DNA of 64,000 nt from Cylicocyclus nassatus (taxonomy: Eukaryota > Nematoda > Chromadorea > Rhabditida > Strongylidae), in the NCBI GenBank assembly GCA_958299035.1, contig CATQJL010000223.1, positions 71,159,006-71,223,005 of the forward strand. The letters run 5' to 3'. Both the position numbers and the translations under genes were made by a program. Each line of letters begins with the position of its first letter. The stretch's first letter is position 1. Under the pieces are notes generated by a model, which saw nothing but the letters and a program-made list of their open reading frames with translations, did no database searches and was not told the origin of the DNA. Below are positions 1 through 11,465 of this stretch, piece by piece.

Positions 1-430
1 TCTAATGCTCACTTGAATCAGACATGGCAGCGGACGAGCCGCGGCCCCAAAAGGCCTTTCAGGCCAGGGCCCGGCACAGATGGTTTGGGGTCAAACTTTT
101 TTTTGAAATCAGTAGCAACGGGTATATCGTTTTTAAAAGAACCTGATCGAAGCACAAAAAAAAACGACATACATGTCGGGTTTTACGAGTTGAACCTGTT
201 CTTGGGTTAGCGCGCGAATTTCAAATTTAAGACCCAAACAAACAGATGGCTTGTTCACAGCGCACAAACAATCACATGACGCCGAATTTGGACTATGTAT
301 CAATATTACTCCAAACAAAATAATGTAAAAGTTTCAAAAGCATATGTGTCCTAATACCCGTTCCCGAATTTGTTGGTTTCTAGACCAACACCAAACCAAC
401 GAGGTTGGTTCGGAGCATAAATATCGGATA
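1..430 (+). repeat. Dispersed repeat R1, copy 1
   Basis: This stretch is repeated in the same orientation and order at 56590-57005 with perhaps 75-80 percent identity by eye. Shared landmarks include a GGGCCCGGCAC box, a GTTTGGGGTCAAACT box, a run encoding nothing sensible, and a terminal block in which GTTGGTTTCTAGACCAAC is followed by more GGTTGG/CCAACC inverted motifs. No transposase or other coding sequence was recognised. The element class is unknown, and the copy may continue beyond the left window edge. Confidence 0.7.
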
Positions 431-602
431 GTTCACATAAATCTTGGACCTTTTTGATTTAAACGAAGAGAACTTCCAAAATCTATCATATAGCGAAGAG
501 AGCGAATCAAACCACTGCTTCTGCTATTTTTTGAACCAAAAATAGTGTAACCCAAAGCACTGATAGATATCGCGCTCCAATCATATGCGTTGTCCTTTGA
601 AC

Positions 603-740
603 GACGAATTCGAAACGCACAAGCGTACCCTGATCGGTAACGCGGCAGCGACGCGAAGTTTCCTCCGCCGAGCGCGACAGCGAGAACAAACTTGGTTTTT
701 TTAACGTTTTTTGAAGTTTCAGACGCCGATCTTTGTACCG
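603..740 (+). repeat. Inverted repeat R2, left arm
   Basis: About 135 bp that recur in reverse complement at 2120-2257. The arms run from GAATTCGAAACGCACAAGCG through a GCGCTCGGCGG-containing core to GATCTTTGTAC, with small indels. The two arms, about 1.4 kb apart, may be the ends of one old element or two independent copies; no coding sequence lies between them. Confidence 0.7.
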
Positions 741-2119
741 AATTCGCTTTCGACAAGGCTTTCCGACCTCGATCAGCAACAAGCACTTTTGCCACAAAGT
801 GGAGCAATCACACTTTTGTAATATTGGTGTCTAAAATTTTCGGGTGCAGCCATGCGCACATAGATGGTTTTGTGATTTCGTTCGCAATCTCCAAGCTTTC
901 TCCACAGTCTGAAATTTCTCCGAAATATTACGCAGTGGAGAAGCATCGTCACGTCTGAAGATCAAACTCCCACTGACGGATTTGGTCACTACAAAATTTT
1001 ACCTTTATCAATTTCAAAAGGCCTCGCAGACTGAAAAAAGACACTGATTTGCAAAGTGCTTGCTCTATCCGCCGGTCAGCGAATCATGTTTGGGATCCTA
1101 ATAAGAATGAGAATTAGTCAAAGCTATACATGATAAAAACGTCGGGTTGAGCCTCGGTGGGTGAGTTCGAGGAGCAACCAAATCGAGAACATAGTTGCTG
1201 AAAAGAGAAAGGCGAAATATTTAGGTGGTTTGTTTCTTTGCAAATCCACCCCTACCGCGTCTCGCAATGTCCTCTAGCATCAGATAATTTGTAGTCGTCA
1301 CAGTGAGCAGCCTATCTGAGCAAAAACTGGAAAAGAAATTTGAAAACTATCTTCCACGTTACCCACTGTACTCCAAGCTAAAGCAGATATGTATATACAA
1401 GGGCGTGCCATGTCGAAGTAGCTGAATGGCAACCTTCAGAACTAGTCCACTCTGAACATAGACCTGATGCGAAAAATTCGGTGAACTCCGGCGGAGGCCG
1501 TCCAAGCACAGTCGCCGCGATTCTTCTTTCACGAATAATGAGCGGCAATCCAGGAACTTCATACCCCAGTAATTAGCTAATCTGACTTCGTCATAAAGAT
1601 CCCTACTACAGTTTCAAGCCTCAAAGTACATATGTTGCACAAACTATATCTGTAGTAGTGTGTGGTACCACAATTTTCCAACGAATTCCAGCTTTTGGTG
1701 AAAACTACACCCAAAGACCAATTCGAATATTTCTGCTTTCAACACTTACAAACAGGTGAGACCAGAATTGGCAATAAGTTTGCAAAGAAGCCATAACTTC
1801 ATCAATAAAGCTGTCGATAGATTTTCTTTTCGCTTCTTGGTAATGTTAACAACTGAGTCTATAAATTAAGGCTGAAAAGGATACTTTATCGATGAACAAA
1901 TAGCACGAATAGCAAATAGCAAAAGCGATTTTACTTTTCTTTCCACTTGTCATACATCTACTTGACTTTACTGATATTCCACTTATTATGGAACATCACC
2001 GGTACGCTAAACGCAAATAGCGCATGCAAAGAAGTCACAAAAAAAAAGCCTTCCAGTTCTGCCTTTCATACATGCTCCAATAATCGTGCGCTTGAATGTC
2101 GGGACGAATTCGAAACAGA
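741..2119. other. No gene recognised between the R2 arms
   Basis: AT-rich sequence with only short ORFs and no exon pair, domain or RNA gene that I can support. Confidence 0.5.
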
Positions 2120-2257
2120 CCAGCGTACAAAGATCGGCGTCTAAACTTCAAAAAACTCAAAAAACCAAGTTCGTGGCCGCTATTGCGCTCGGCGGAGAAA
2201 ACTGAGTGTCGCTGCCGCGTCGCCGATCAGGGTACGCTTTTGCGTTCCGAATCCGTC
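2120..2257 (-). repeat. Inverted repeat R2, right arm
   Basis: Reverse-complement counterpart of 603-740, starting GTACAAAGATCGGCGTCT and ending in the region of GTTCCGAATCC. The GCGCTCGGCGGA core is conserved between the arms. Confidence 0.7.
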
Positions 2258-2589
2258 CCTTTGAACTATGTGGCGAAATGGCGAAAAATGCATCGTCAGA
2301 TTGTTGAGGTCATAGATTTGGTTTTTGAGAGTTTGAGATTTTAAAAGTTTTTAACGGTCTTGAACACTAAAATGGACCCATACTCAAGAAATGAATCGAC
2401 TCATGATTTTTTTTGCTTTTTTATTACATCAGTTACCTCAAAACTTGCTTATTCGCTTTTTTATCATTATGTTTTGTTTGAGCAAGGGTTTCCCTACTGA
2501 CTTTTACGTCAAAAGGGACTTCGTAAATTTTCGCAAATTCATAGGAATAGGGCAATTCGTTTCAAAAAATGCTCCAAACCAACTTGGGA

Positions 2590-3545
2590 ACGTGGCCAGG
2601 GTGCGGCCGACTCGCGTGCCTTCGTTCATGCCATCATCATTGCACCGGCCGAGCCGCGAGAGGAAATGAGCTTACCGGCCCACACGCGGCCTTTAATTAT
2701 TGAGCGGAGGGGGGGGGGGGAGGGCACGCGGAAGGCGACAATCGGCGAAGAATGGAGGCTGTGTATCATTCGTCTCAATGACTTTCACGGACTTCTACTT
2801 GTGGCATTGAGTAATGTATCTGCCCCCACCCCCACCCCCGTAGTCCCCCGGGGTGTCACTTTAACACCGGAGAGTTTTTGATAGGCACAGAATTAGGGAT
2901 TGTCGCCTTCCGCACCACACCCTGGGCGGAGCATTGCAGCGGCTGGACAGCGGATCAAAATCCGTGCGCAAAACTTCGACCGAGCCGCGGCCTTTGTCAA
3001 TTAAAGGTCGCGGGTCGGCCGCTCCTAGTGTCTCAGCGTAAAGGATACTTGTGTGATGTACGACGCGTGATCAGGCTGCCCTCAATGTCCATTGCCTTGG
3101 ATGTGTTTCCTGTCTTTCAGGCAAGAATAAGGTCAATATGTTGTCCTGTAAACAACCTTGGATAACATCTGGCGTTTTCCAATCTTGAAGTCGGACTTGG
3201 TTGCCGAAGGTGCTATATTGATGGCTTCAATTAGTTTACTGTGTATTTTTCTTATGTGTCAGTGAATTAAAGACAGTTCTACCATATCTGTGTCGGCTTA
3301 AGCAATTGAATTTTACATGGTTTAATGCAATGGGGAGCCCTATAGATGGCGGACCAAGGCCCAATTAGGCCGAGCTACGAACGGCCCGACCGCCAATTGC
3401 GGCTGAACCGAGGCCCACCTGCGCCGAGCCAAGGCCCACTATCAGGCCGGGCCGCGGGAGCTGCGAAATTCCAGCCGGAAAGGGCCGCGGCTCGTCCGCT
3501 CCCAGTGCCTAAGGAGGTAAGCAAACTTTCATCACATTAATTTTA
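2590..3545. other. G+C-rich repetitive stretch without recognised gene
   Basis: Contains poly-G and CCCCCACCCCCAC runs and many GGCC-rich words such as GAGCCGCGGCC, which also occurs near position 40. The open frame at 3346-3540 is a by-product of this composition (Pro, Arg, Gly and Ala rich) and I do not regard it as a gene. It may be an old repeat related to R1. Confidence 0.4.
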
Positions 3546-3564
3546 AAATTTTCTGCATAATTTA

Positions 3565-4483
3565 TTAGGTCGTTCCGAAAGTAATGTCGCTTTTTTCAAA
3601 TGAACGCCACATTTCATGGAAACAAGACTTTCAAGAGTTCTTAGGAGCATTCGATGCAGCATTTTATCCTCTTTCAAATGGATTTCACTGCATAATGTTT
3701 AATGAGCCCTCGAAAAGTTACAAAAACCTGCGACTCATGCTTTTTGCCATGGTCAAGTTTGGCTATTTTTCTAATTTTTCGTACTTTTCTCCGAAGAAGT
3801 ACAAATGAAAGGTAGATAGAGCAAACTCTATAGGACATAGAAGAATTTTTCCTTTTCCTTAGCTTGCTTCTCAGAGTTTCTGGAATCAATTTTTCAGTGC
3901 AACCAAATTCCATATAGTCAACTCAACCTCCCAGAACAACAAACGGCAAGCAATTCGGATGTCATTCGACACAGCTTTTCCTCCTTTTTCTACCGCTTGT
4001 TTTTTTGTTTCCGATTCATCAAGTTCTCCGGGATAAAATCACCATAATCCAGGTTTTTCAGGGCGTCCCCAGGCTGTACCCGGCTTTTTCGAAAGTTGCT
4101 AATCTGAAGCGGTGAATGCTCATCTGTGTAAAATTAGTGTCAAACCATGATCCATCCTTGTAAGTTATTTATTGATCTTTGATGTATTTGTGTCTAAGAC
4201 GAGCTTGCTTAAGTTAGATGATTACAATGAAAAATCTCTACAAAAATTACGACGAGCTCTGGAAAGTAGAAAATAGTTGTGCTGTTTCCTATAGGGTTTG
4301 CTCTATCGATCCGTTACTTGGACTCATTCCGAAGGTTGTTATAGTAATTTATAAAAGTTGTGAAACTTGGCCTTCTCAGAGAGCATGGGTCGCAGATTTT
4401 GATAATTTTTCGAGAGGTTATCAAATTTTATGCAGCGATTATGTAACCATTAGAAAGAGAATGAAATGCTGCCTCGAAATCTA
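3565..4483 (+). mobile_element. Mariner-type foldback element M1, copy a (3' end lost)
   Basis: Starts TTAGGTCGTTCCGAAAGTAA directly after a TA dinucleotide, which matches the terminus of the complete copy at 53321-54340. The middle matches that copy in reverse orientation, including the segment beginning GATTCATCAAGTTCTCCGGG. The right arm (about 4270-4480) breaks off where MITE T1 begins at 4484, and the expected CGACCTAA end is not found after 5151. There is no transposase ORF, so the element is non-autonomous. Confidence 0.75.
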
Positions 4484-5151
4484 TACAGTCGAGTAGATTT
4501 TCCGCCTAATACAGTTTGCTTGCACTGTATGTGAAATGCGGTAAATTTGCACGTGAACAAATAGCTACGTTTGTGACGCGGCTAATTGCGCGCGCACAAC
4601 GCCGGCATTATTGACTTGACTAATTGCTTACGCGCAAACTTTACCGCATCGCACCTACAATGCAAGCACACTGTATTGAGCGGAAAACCGGGTGTCGGTC
4701 AAGAATAACGATAGCTCTACCAGCCGCTAGCTGCCAGCTGCTCGCTCGCCCAGAACAGCCCGCCTTCACTCATTTATGAAGTCGGAAAAAATAATTTAAA
4801 CTTCAGTTCTTTTCATTAAAGTTCGTTTCCTATATATCATATAAATCATTAAAGCTTACATAATTCACATGCTGAATTGGGCACAAAACAGAGTTCTATC
4901 GCGAACTTATGGCGATGTGATTGCTGATTATTTCCATTCGTAAAAAATAGCAGAAGCCTTAACATAAAGCTTACATGAAGAAGCACAACGCTTCGTGCAT
5001 TTACTGCTCCAAAATGTGGTGCCTGCGCAAACTCGTCCGCTGCTAGGGAGATGCTACTTACACCGTTTATTGACACCTGGCCACTCAGGGTGCCACTATT
5101 GACAGCTATCGTTATTCTTGACATATACCCCGGAAAACCTACTCGACTGTA
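4484..5151 (+). mobile_element. MITE T1, copy a, carrying a nested insertion
   Basis: Begins TACAGTCGAGTAGATTTTCC and ends with the reverse complement, ACTCGACTGTA. Subterminal blocks (GTGAAATGCGGTAAA and its complement, TGCAAGCACACT) are shared with the copies at 42651-45298 and 52979-53188. A second element occupies 4690-5130, just inside the right terminal repeat. There is no ORF of its own, and the superfamily is not assigned. Confidence 0.8.
4690..5130. mobile_element. Mutator-like MITE nested in T1
   Basis: A 441-bp insertion flanked by a perfect 9-bp direct repeat, CGGAAAACC, at 4681-4689 and 5131-5139. Its 27-bp ends are inverted: GGGT, four or five variable bases, then GTCAAGAATAACGATAGCT. 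Removing it restores the normal T1 end. A 9-bp duplication is typical of Mutator-like elements, so that assignment is inferred. Internal open frames are not credible genes. Confidence 0.8.
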
Positions 5152-6713
5152 TCTCGTTTATTATACGGTTACAGCGTAATTTTGATAGTTTTTTTCTACA
5201 ACAAAAAACGAAAATGACCAATTTTCTTGCTATTTAGAGTTGAAAACATGGGCTGTGCTAAACTGAGAATTCTTGGTTTTCTTTTGGAAAAGCTTGTGAA
5301 GAAGTATTTTCTTTTGTTGAATTGTATGACTCTATCTTAAATTGCTATATCATCGCGACGCTTCAATATAGTCAAATTCCGCATCACACGTCTTGATGAA
5401 AGCAATTCTATTGAGTGCAAAACATTTATGCAGTATACTGTGCTGACACTGAGTTGCTTTATTGTTTTGAGATGACTGAAATACCAATCAGCCGAAGTAT
5501 TCTTCACTCGATTTGTTTTTTTTTGAATTACCACGTAGATTTATAATCATGCAAAAGTAGTTTCATCAGCACGTTGTTTATGCCAGTTTTGCATATTCAA
5601 ACTTTATAAGTTTGAAACAGAGTATCGCTGCCACAAAGCACAGTATACTTAGGGAAATTCGAAAATTTTTCGAGTGTTCGAATGTCGAATTATGAAAATT
5701 GAGAACTTCGAATATTCGACTTCCAAACAATATTTGAATATCGAATATTTTTTTGTTGTTTATCTTTCTGCTATCATTTGGTTTCGAATATCATCTGATT
5801 TTTAAACTTTACTCACATATATTCTACTAACTGGTAGAGGCTGAATGTCGATGAGGTCTGCATATGGCCGAAACATCTAATAATAAATTGTTTTGTAAGT
5901 ATTGAGAACAGGCACTTTTTCGTGTTACAATGATGACGAAAAAACGGCTTGATGGTGACATTAAGAAACTTGAGAATCTAAAAGGGTACATCCTATAAGA
6001 TCTGTCACCCTGCACGTGGAAGATAAAAATTGACATGTTTAGGCAATTGAACATGTTTTTGAAATTATATCCCTGGTACGAGAGCAGCGATTTTCAAAAA
6101 ACGTATATGCGATATTATTTGCAAAAACATTCTGTCGAGACTTTTAAAAACTTATCTGAAGTAGCACACTTAGATTAGTTTGCTTATTAAACATGGCGAC
6201 AAGTTCGACTAGAGCATACGTGTGATCATAAAATTTTGCAATCATCTTTTTGCAAATCTCCTCTTTGCTTTAGCCACAAACTGTGATTTATTGATATATC
6301 AGGCTTTAAAGCAGGCAACGCTCGAAACGGAGGCTCGTTTTGTTTGCTTTATAATTTGAATATTTGTCCATTCAGTTTTTGTCACGTATTCCATTTGCTC
6401 TTGTATAGCTTTGCTTAAAATCTCGCACTGAATTGAGTGTTTCCAGTGTATGTTTATAATGAGACTGTGATAAAATAAGATGGTTGTAATCGAAAAGGGA
6501 ACAAAAACGAAGATAATAAGATTTGAAAAGTGATTTTGTAAAGCTTCTACTTTCTGAGCTCAATACACTGGTTTTTGATGAAAGCGAGTAGTCGGTAGAC
6601 GACGAAAATTGAGCCCTAGTCCTCCAAAGAATCCAGAGAACGCTGAATATGAAAAAGAGCAAATGAACAAACTGCTGGATTGAAGGTTGCAACTTTTAAG
6701 ATCCATCGATCAC
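5152..6713. other. AT-rich stretch without recognised gene
   Basis: Holds a cluster of TTCGAATATTCGA-type palindromic words at about 5640-5760, similar in style to 57800-58030. The 106-codon minus frame at 6372-6692 overlaps sequence downstream of the exon at 6714-6791 but shows no recognisable domain. Confidence 0.4.
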
Positions 6714-6791
6714 CTTATGAGGCCAACCAAGACCAGTTGTCGACACCATTGCAAGTAGAACCGCCAAGACGAGTCCTCTCAAAAGCCACAT
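6714..6791 (-). CDS. Candidate first exon encoding a signal peptide
   Basis: Reading the minus strand from ATG at 6791-6789 gives 26 residues, MWLLRGLVLAVLLAMVSTTG and then LGWPHK. It has a classic signal peptide layout: a short basic start, a leucine/valine/alanine core and small residues before the likely cleavage point. The exon closes in phase 0 at AAG followed by a GTGATCG donor at 6713. A plausible acceptor (TTTTTCATATTCAG) lies about 90 bases downstream, but splicing to it in phase gives only eight more codons before a stop. The product would then be a very short secreted peptide unless another acceptor is used. I do not recognise a family. The call rests on the hydrophobic leader and splice signal only and could be chance. 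Confidence 0.35.
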
Positions 6792-7538
6792 TGTTGATAT
6801 CACCTATAGAAATTTAGAGGTTGAACGTTTGGGATAATTCTAGCTATCAAATGGCAATTTCGACGAAAGCATTTATACATGGTGGAATTTAAGAACTCAG
6901 GGAAATATTGAAAAAAGTGTAACTCTACTGTAATCTCTACAGTAAGTACTATGGTGCTTGAATCGCGCAGCTTCATGCTACTATTGCATTGTTCTAAAAC
7001 TCCGAGTCTAAATATGAAAACCAGCAAACGGAAATGTTAAAAATGAGACATTTTCTTTCAAAAAAAAAGATCAGTGATATTTCAAATTACGATTGCATTT
7101 GTTTGGAACCTAGCTCTTTTGGTAGCAGGTTCGTTAAGTTCGTATGGTGAGGGCCGAGGAAACGTAGACGTTCATTGGCTGTGTGGTAAGGGTGAATAGC
7201 GAATAGCGAAGTAGCATACATTAGCCTTCTTTTATACGGAAGCAACAGAATGAAGAATGTGAGCCCAATGTGCATTTGCATATTTTGCGCCAATTAAGCG
7301 CATTAGCGCATTCAACACACATCTAAACTAATTCTCAATTCATGTAAGGCCAGATAATGTAAGTAGACAAATGGATGACAGCGTGATAACAGATTATCAA
7401 AACATCGAGCGGAATCATTAAAATATCGCCAAGGTACAATCATCTTAAGCCTATGAAGAATCACTAATATAGCTTACGTACTGGAACTGCTCTTTTGTAA
7501 AATTCCCAACAGAAAGCAAAGATAATACTCCCATAAAG
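6792..7538. other. No gene recognised
   Basis: AT-rich sequence between the signal-peptide exon and the envelope-like relic. Short frames only. Confidence 0.4.
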
Positions 7539-8990
7539 TTATTCAGAGGCGTTTGAAACGAAGCGATAAGGAAAGTGGAGTGATCGAATGAGATAAAGAT
7601 GTTGCAGAACATAGATGAAAACAAGAAAAATCAATGCAGTAATAATAAAATTGAAATAAAACGAGAAGAGGCTTAGTGAGTTCCGCAATAAGCTAAGAGC
7701 ATGGTTGGACCAAGTTTCCAAAAACGATATATCTCTTAAAAATTCCTTCGTAAACGTCTTTGATACGATATCTCCATTAATTGTTCCGTCCTCGACGTAT
7801 TGTATGTGCCCTTTGATCTTAATCATTTGCGTATTTCGTAGGCAGATTACCTTGCAACTCATGAAGATGTCGGATGCGTTGAAGTGAAAGCGTAGTTTGC
7901 GTACCCTTTCGTTGTGCATTGTGCTGCTTAGTACTATTCTAAGCAGGCAATATTTGCCAGAGCAGTTCCATATTTGCTCTGCATATGAATGTGATTTCGG
8001 CTCCGGTTATACAGCTATAGCATCCCTCTGCGTCACTGGCGGTAGTCCAAAGTGGTTTGTTCTGATGCTATTTTTAGGTTTTCAGCAACAACATAAAGTT
8101 GCAAAGCTAAGCCAAATCCAGATTTTGCATGTAGTGTGCCCTGTTTTTGAAAAGATTGCAAGGTTTTTTGATATTTGAGGGAGGATTGAACTCCACATTA
8201 GTCTTTCCATGTTGCCAGAACTGCACACACAAGTGGCTCTTTTGAGGGAGACTGAGCAGGAGCAGCTTTTGTTGAGGAAACGCAATTGGACTTTTTTGCT
8301 TTTCGGTATGATGCGCAGTGAAGTTGTCCAGCTCCACGAGGTTTAACTGTCATTTGTGGACAGGTTGAATAATTGATACTTTTTCATTTCGTTCCATAAA
8401 GGTGGATGAAAATTGGTAACTGTAAAACTGTGACGCTTAAGAGACTGAACTTCAAGTTCTACATCTGATGATCTTCCTGAGCGAAATAGTAATGTGGTAG
8501 AAGACATACCATTACTTTGCTTCAAATTTATCTCAGCGCTCACTGTCGTTTCCCAACTGGGACGCTTGAACACTTTATAAATAGTGGAGCTTGCTGGTCT
8601 TGCGCCCACTCGATAAAACAAGCTGCTTGGTTGGTACATGAAACATCTGTCACAAGAGATGCATCCCAGCTCGCGGCGCAGAAGGTGTATCCAGGACTTC
8701 GTTTTGCTAGATCAGAAGGCTCTGATAGCTTGGCAGTGAGTGAGGTATTTTCACATGCGTTCTCACTGCAGCTCCCTGGTAGGTAGCATCGATGAACGGA
8801 TTCAAGTTGATGATCTCTGGTATAAAACTGAATGTCTCCTTAACATTTGAGATCGATGCCGTTGACTTTGATGGATACGAGTCTGATCAGCTTGTTGTGA
8901 TGATCCTTAAGAAGAAGACGTGATTCATGTTGCAGTGGCTGAAGAGTAACTACAGTGGCTTCGTTTAAAGTACATGTTTCCTTTTCTCCA
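7539..8990 (-). pseudogene. Degraded phlebovirus-type (class II) envelope glycoprotein-like gene
   Basis: On the minus strand, successive short frames broken by frameshifts and stops carry the features of the C-terminal glycoprotein found in envelope genes of some nematode LTR retroelements and endogenous viruses, which is related to phlebovirus Gc. There is a cysteine-rich region at about 8990-8640, and a GCYSC motif followed by GA at about 8025-7990 with further paired cysteines. The 126-codon terminal frame (7919-7539) has a CKVIC-type pair near its start and a hydrophobic membrane segment about 30 residues before its end, then a short tail. Known: such proteins are membrane fusogens. Seen: at least three frame breaks, so the locus is inactive. 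No gag, protease, RT, integrase or LTR was recognised beside it. The family assignment is inferred from cysteine spacing and topology and is not certain. Confidence 0.5.
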
Positions 8991-9069
8991 TCGTCGTCGT
9001 TCGTTATCCAGGCTTTTTAGACTCGGCTATATCGGAGCGAATAGTTATCGTATTCGTAATCTTTGAGTT

Positions 9070-9455
9070 CACTTACTCCCCCCCCCCCCCCACTCCACCC
9101 TCTCCCCTCCATCCCCCACCCTCGTGCCAAATCACAGATGCGTATCGAAGTTTGCAAAAAAAAAGCGAAATTGATAAGGGCGATTAGGCAGTATCTAAAA
9201 GTTAGTATTTTAGTCATGGTGAGCATGCTCATTTACATTCGAGGTCCCCCAAAAACGATAGAATCCATAGAGGTAGTCGATGTTTTAGTACTTTTTTTGT
9301 GGAGAACGTGCTCACTTATTCCCTATGCCAATTCCCAGGCATGTATCTCGAAGTTTTCAAAGCAAGGTCGGTCCGGATTGGTTCAAAAATGGAATTTTTA
9401 CTCGAAATACGTATAGACTGACAGACACACAGGCAAACAGCTCAACTTTATAAAA
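9070..9455 (-). mobile_element. Helitron remnant, minus orientation
   Basis: On the minus strand from about 9455 the order TTATAAAGTTGAGCTGTTTG, then CCTGTGTGTCTGTC, then CCATTTTTGAACCAATCCGG parallels the 5' ends of the Helitrons at 42739 and 61518. The GTGCCAAAT and GAGCATGCTCA words near 9130 and 9225 match their internal units. It is diverged, and the 3' CTAG terminus was not located. A poly-C run lies at 9079-9091. Confidence 0.6.
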
Positions 9456-9752
9456 CACTTATTACAACGGCAATGCCTTTCATGTGTTTCAATGATTTCT
9501 GCAAACTCCTGAATGGAGAGCTCAACGCCATAAATAAGAACGCAGATGAACACTCTAGCTATTGGAGTCTTTGTCCCCGTCAAAAGCGGGCGACTTGCAT
9601 CGCGAAGCGGTTGCGACGTGGCGTTCGAGCGATCTTCCAGCAGTAAAATCGCTTGCCCGCGCTCGCTTGCGCACGCCTCTCTTCGCTTGCTGACCAGTTG
9701 ATTTGTGTGTGGGACTACCCTTCACTCGCTGATTAACATGTGAACGGTTATA

Positions 9753-10015
9753 TTAGGTTGGTACAAATCAAAACATTAAAGATTGATTGATGCTCATGGT
9801 GTGTCAAGGCTTGTTTTTCTTTAGAATGACGCTTTCGGGATAAATCATTCCAGTTTTTTTTGCCCTATATATAGAGATAATTCTCACCATTCTTGTCAGC
9901 CATTTGAAGCCAGTGCGGATATTTGTAGATGCGTAATCTAACCTAAAAAATGTTAGCTAGTCTGCGAAGGCCCTCGGTCCTAAAAGGCAGACGACTAATT
10001 CACATTATATTTTCT
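9753..10015 (+). repeat. Mariner-like end plus dispersed repeat R3, copy 1
   Basis: TTAGGTTGGTACAAATC after TA at 9751-9752 resembles a mariner terminus. The following blocks (CATGGTGTGTCAAGGCTTG, CATTCTTGTCAGCC, GATGCGTAAT, then GGTCCTAAAAGGCAGAC) recur in the same order at 48840-49120. No coding sequence. A further TTAGGTTGGTGCAAATC end lies at 10431. Confidence 0.5.
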
Positions 10016-11465
10016 CTTCAACATACATCACGCATACCATTCGAAAGCACCTTTTATCCCCGTTGAATGTAACGAAAACAGACTTTTAGCCTTATCGGTT
10101 GATTTTTTACAGTGCGTTTACGTTCTTAGTTTGCGCAAACATTCCGTCCTAAACATATTAATTGTAAGGGGCAGATTTTCTCTTTACCGCACACTGTTCA
10201 TATTTTCCAAAATTATTCGGATACAAGGCGAAAGTGACATAAGCATGCAGAGTCTATCCCTCTATCAAAGATCACCTTCACAAAAGTCCCAATGTAGGAA
10301 AAACTCAGTAAGTGCATATCACGAACTGTCGGATTTTTTAGAGCGCATCTTGACCCTAGTTTCGCCATTCGTTTAATGGGACAAGCAGTTTTTGGCCTAG
10401 CGTAACCCATAACAAAAGATGGACTAAGTATTAGGTTGGTGCAAATCTTCCATAACTTTTCTATTTTTAAATGTGCTTCTCATTTTTTGCATGGTATAGT
10501 AACTGATATAGGCTACAAGAATGCCCAAACCGCTTGATTTTCATTGAGGTACTAGGGGAAATCTGGGCTGTTTCCAAAAACTGTTGAAAGCGAGGTTTCA
10601 CTGTTTTTAAAACAAAAATAACCCGTGCTTAAGCTGAATTAAAACACTTCAAGGAAGAATTGTAAGCAGCATATTGCTAGAGACTGACTCAACAATTGCA
10701 TTACAAGAAAATTGGAGATTGAAGACAAATTGAGATTTGACACTCTCAGAAGTGAACAAGTCGAATGCATAAATTTGGAGGGAAATTCTTCAATAATCAG
10801 GCAGCAAAACCTCAAAATTTGCCGAAACTTTGCACAGCGAAGTAGTCGATATGCTGAACACAAAAATATTCGTTTCTGCTAAAATTAAAAATACTTATAA
10901 ATGACTAAAGTGGCCCGATGCGAGATGGTCTCATTTTTGCAATCAGCATGTCGAATAACTACCTTAGTCCAAGTTTTAGCAAAGTCTGAAGCAATCCGAA
11001 ATATTGCCCCTTTCAATGTAAAGCTACCGTAGCCCTTACAGGCGATGGCGAAAATCAACAAAAATGACTGCACTGTAGTCTACATCACAGTACTGTAATA
11101 CCAAAGAATGAACGCGTCATGTACAGACAAGAGTTTTGTAAAAAAAAAACTTTGCTTACTTATGTGTCACCCTGATGTGATTGTGAGAAGCTGTTTTGGA
11201 ATAAATTATCCGAAGAAGCATGTGAAGCATGGCCATACATAGGCAATCGCCAACAAATCGTACTTGGGAATTGTGGCTCCCAAACGAGAGCGACCAGCAC
11301 CAAGCTTAATCATTCCTTGAGCTTTCCAAATCTCCCCTAACCATCATCATACTTTCCATTCTCCCTATCTAAAATATTTGGGGAGAGAATTTGCGCTTTT
11401 TCGAAACAGAGGGTGCGAAAAGAACAAACTTTCCGAATGACCCAGTGAAAGACCACATTCTTTAT
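10016..11465. other. No gene recognised
   Basis: AT-rich DNA downstream of the minus-strand gene ending at 11466. Apart from the mariner-like terminus at 10431, nothing could be assigned. Confidence 0.4.

Noticed and set aside
3346..3540. Proline/arginine-rich frame of 64 codons
   Set aside because: Its composition reflects repeated GGCC and CCGAGC words; no splice or start context.
7897..8178. 93-codon plus frame with a hydrophobic start resembling a signal peptide
   Set aside because: It is antisense to the envelope-like relic, whose cysteine pattern is on the minus strand.
10131..10410. Overlapping frames on both strands
   Set aside because: No codon-level or splice evidence; composition like the surrounding noncoding DNA.
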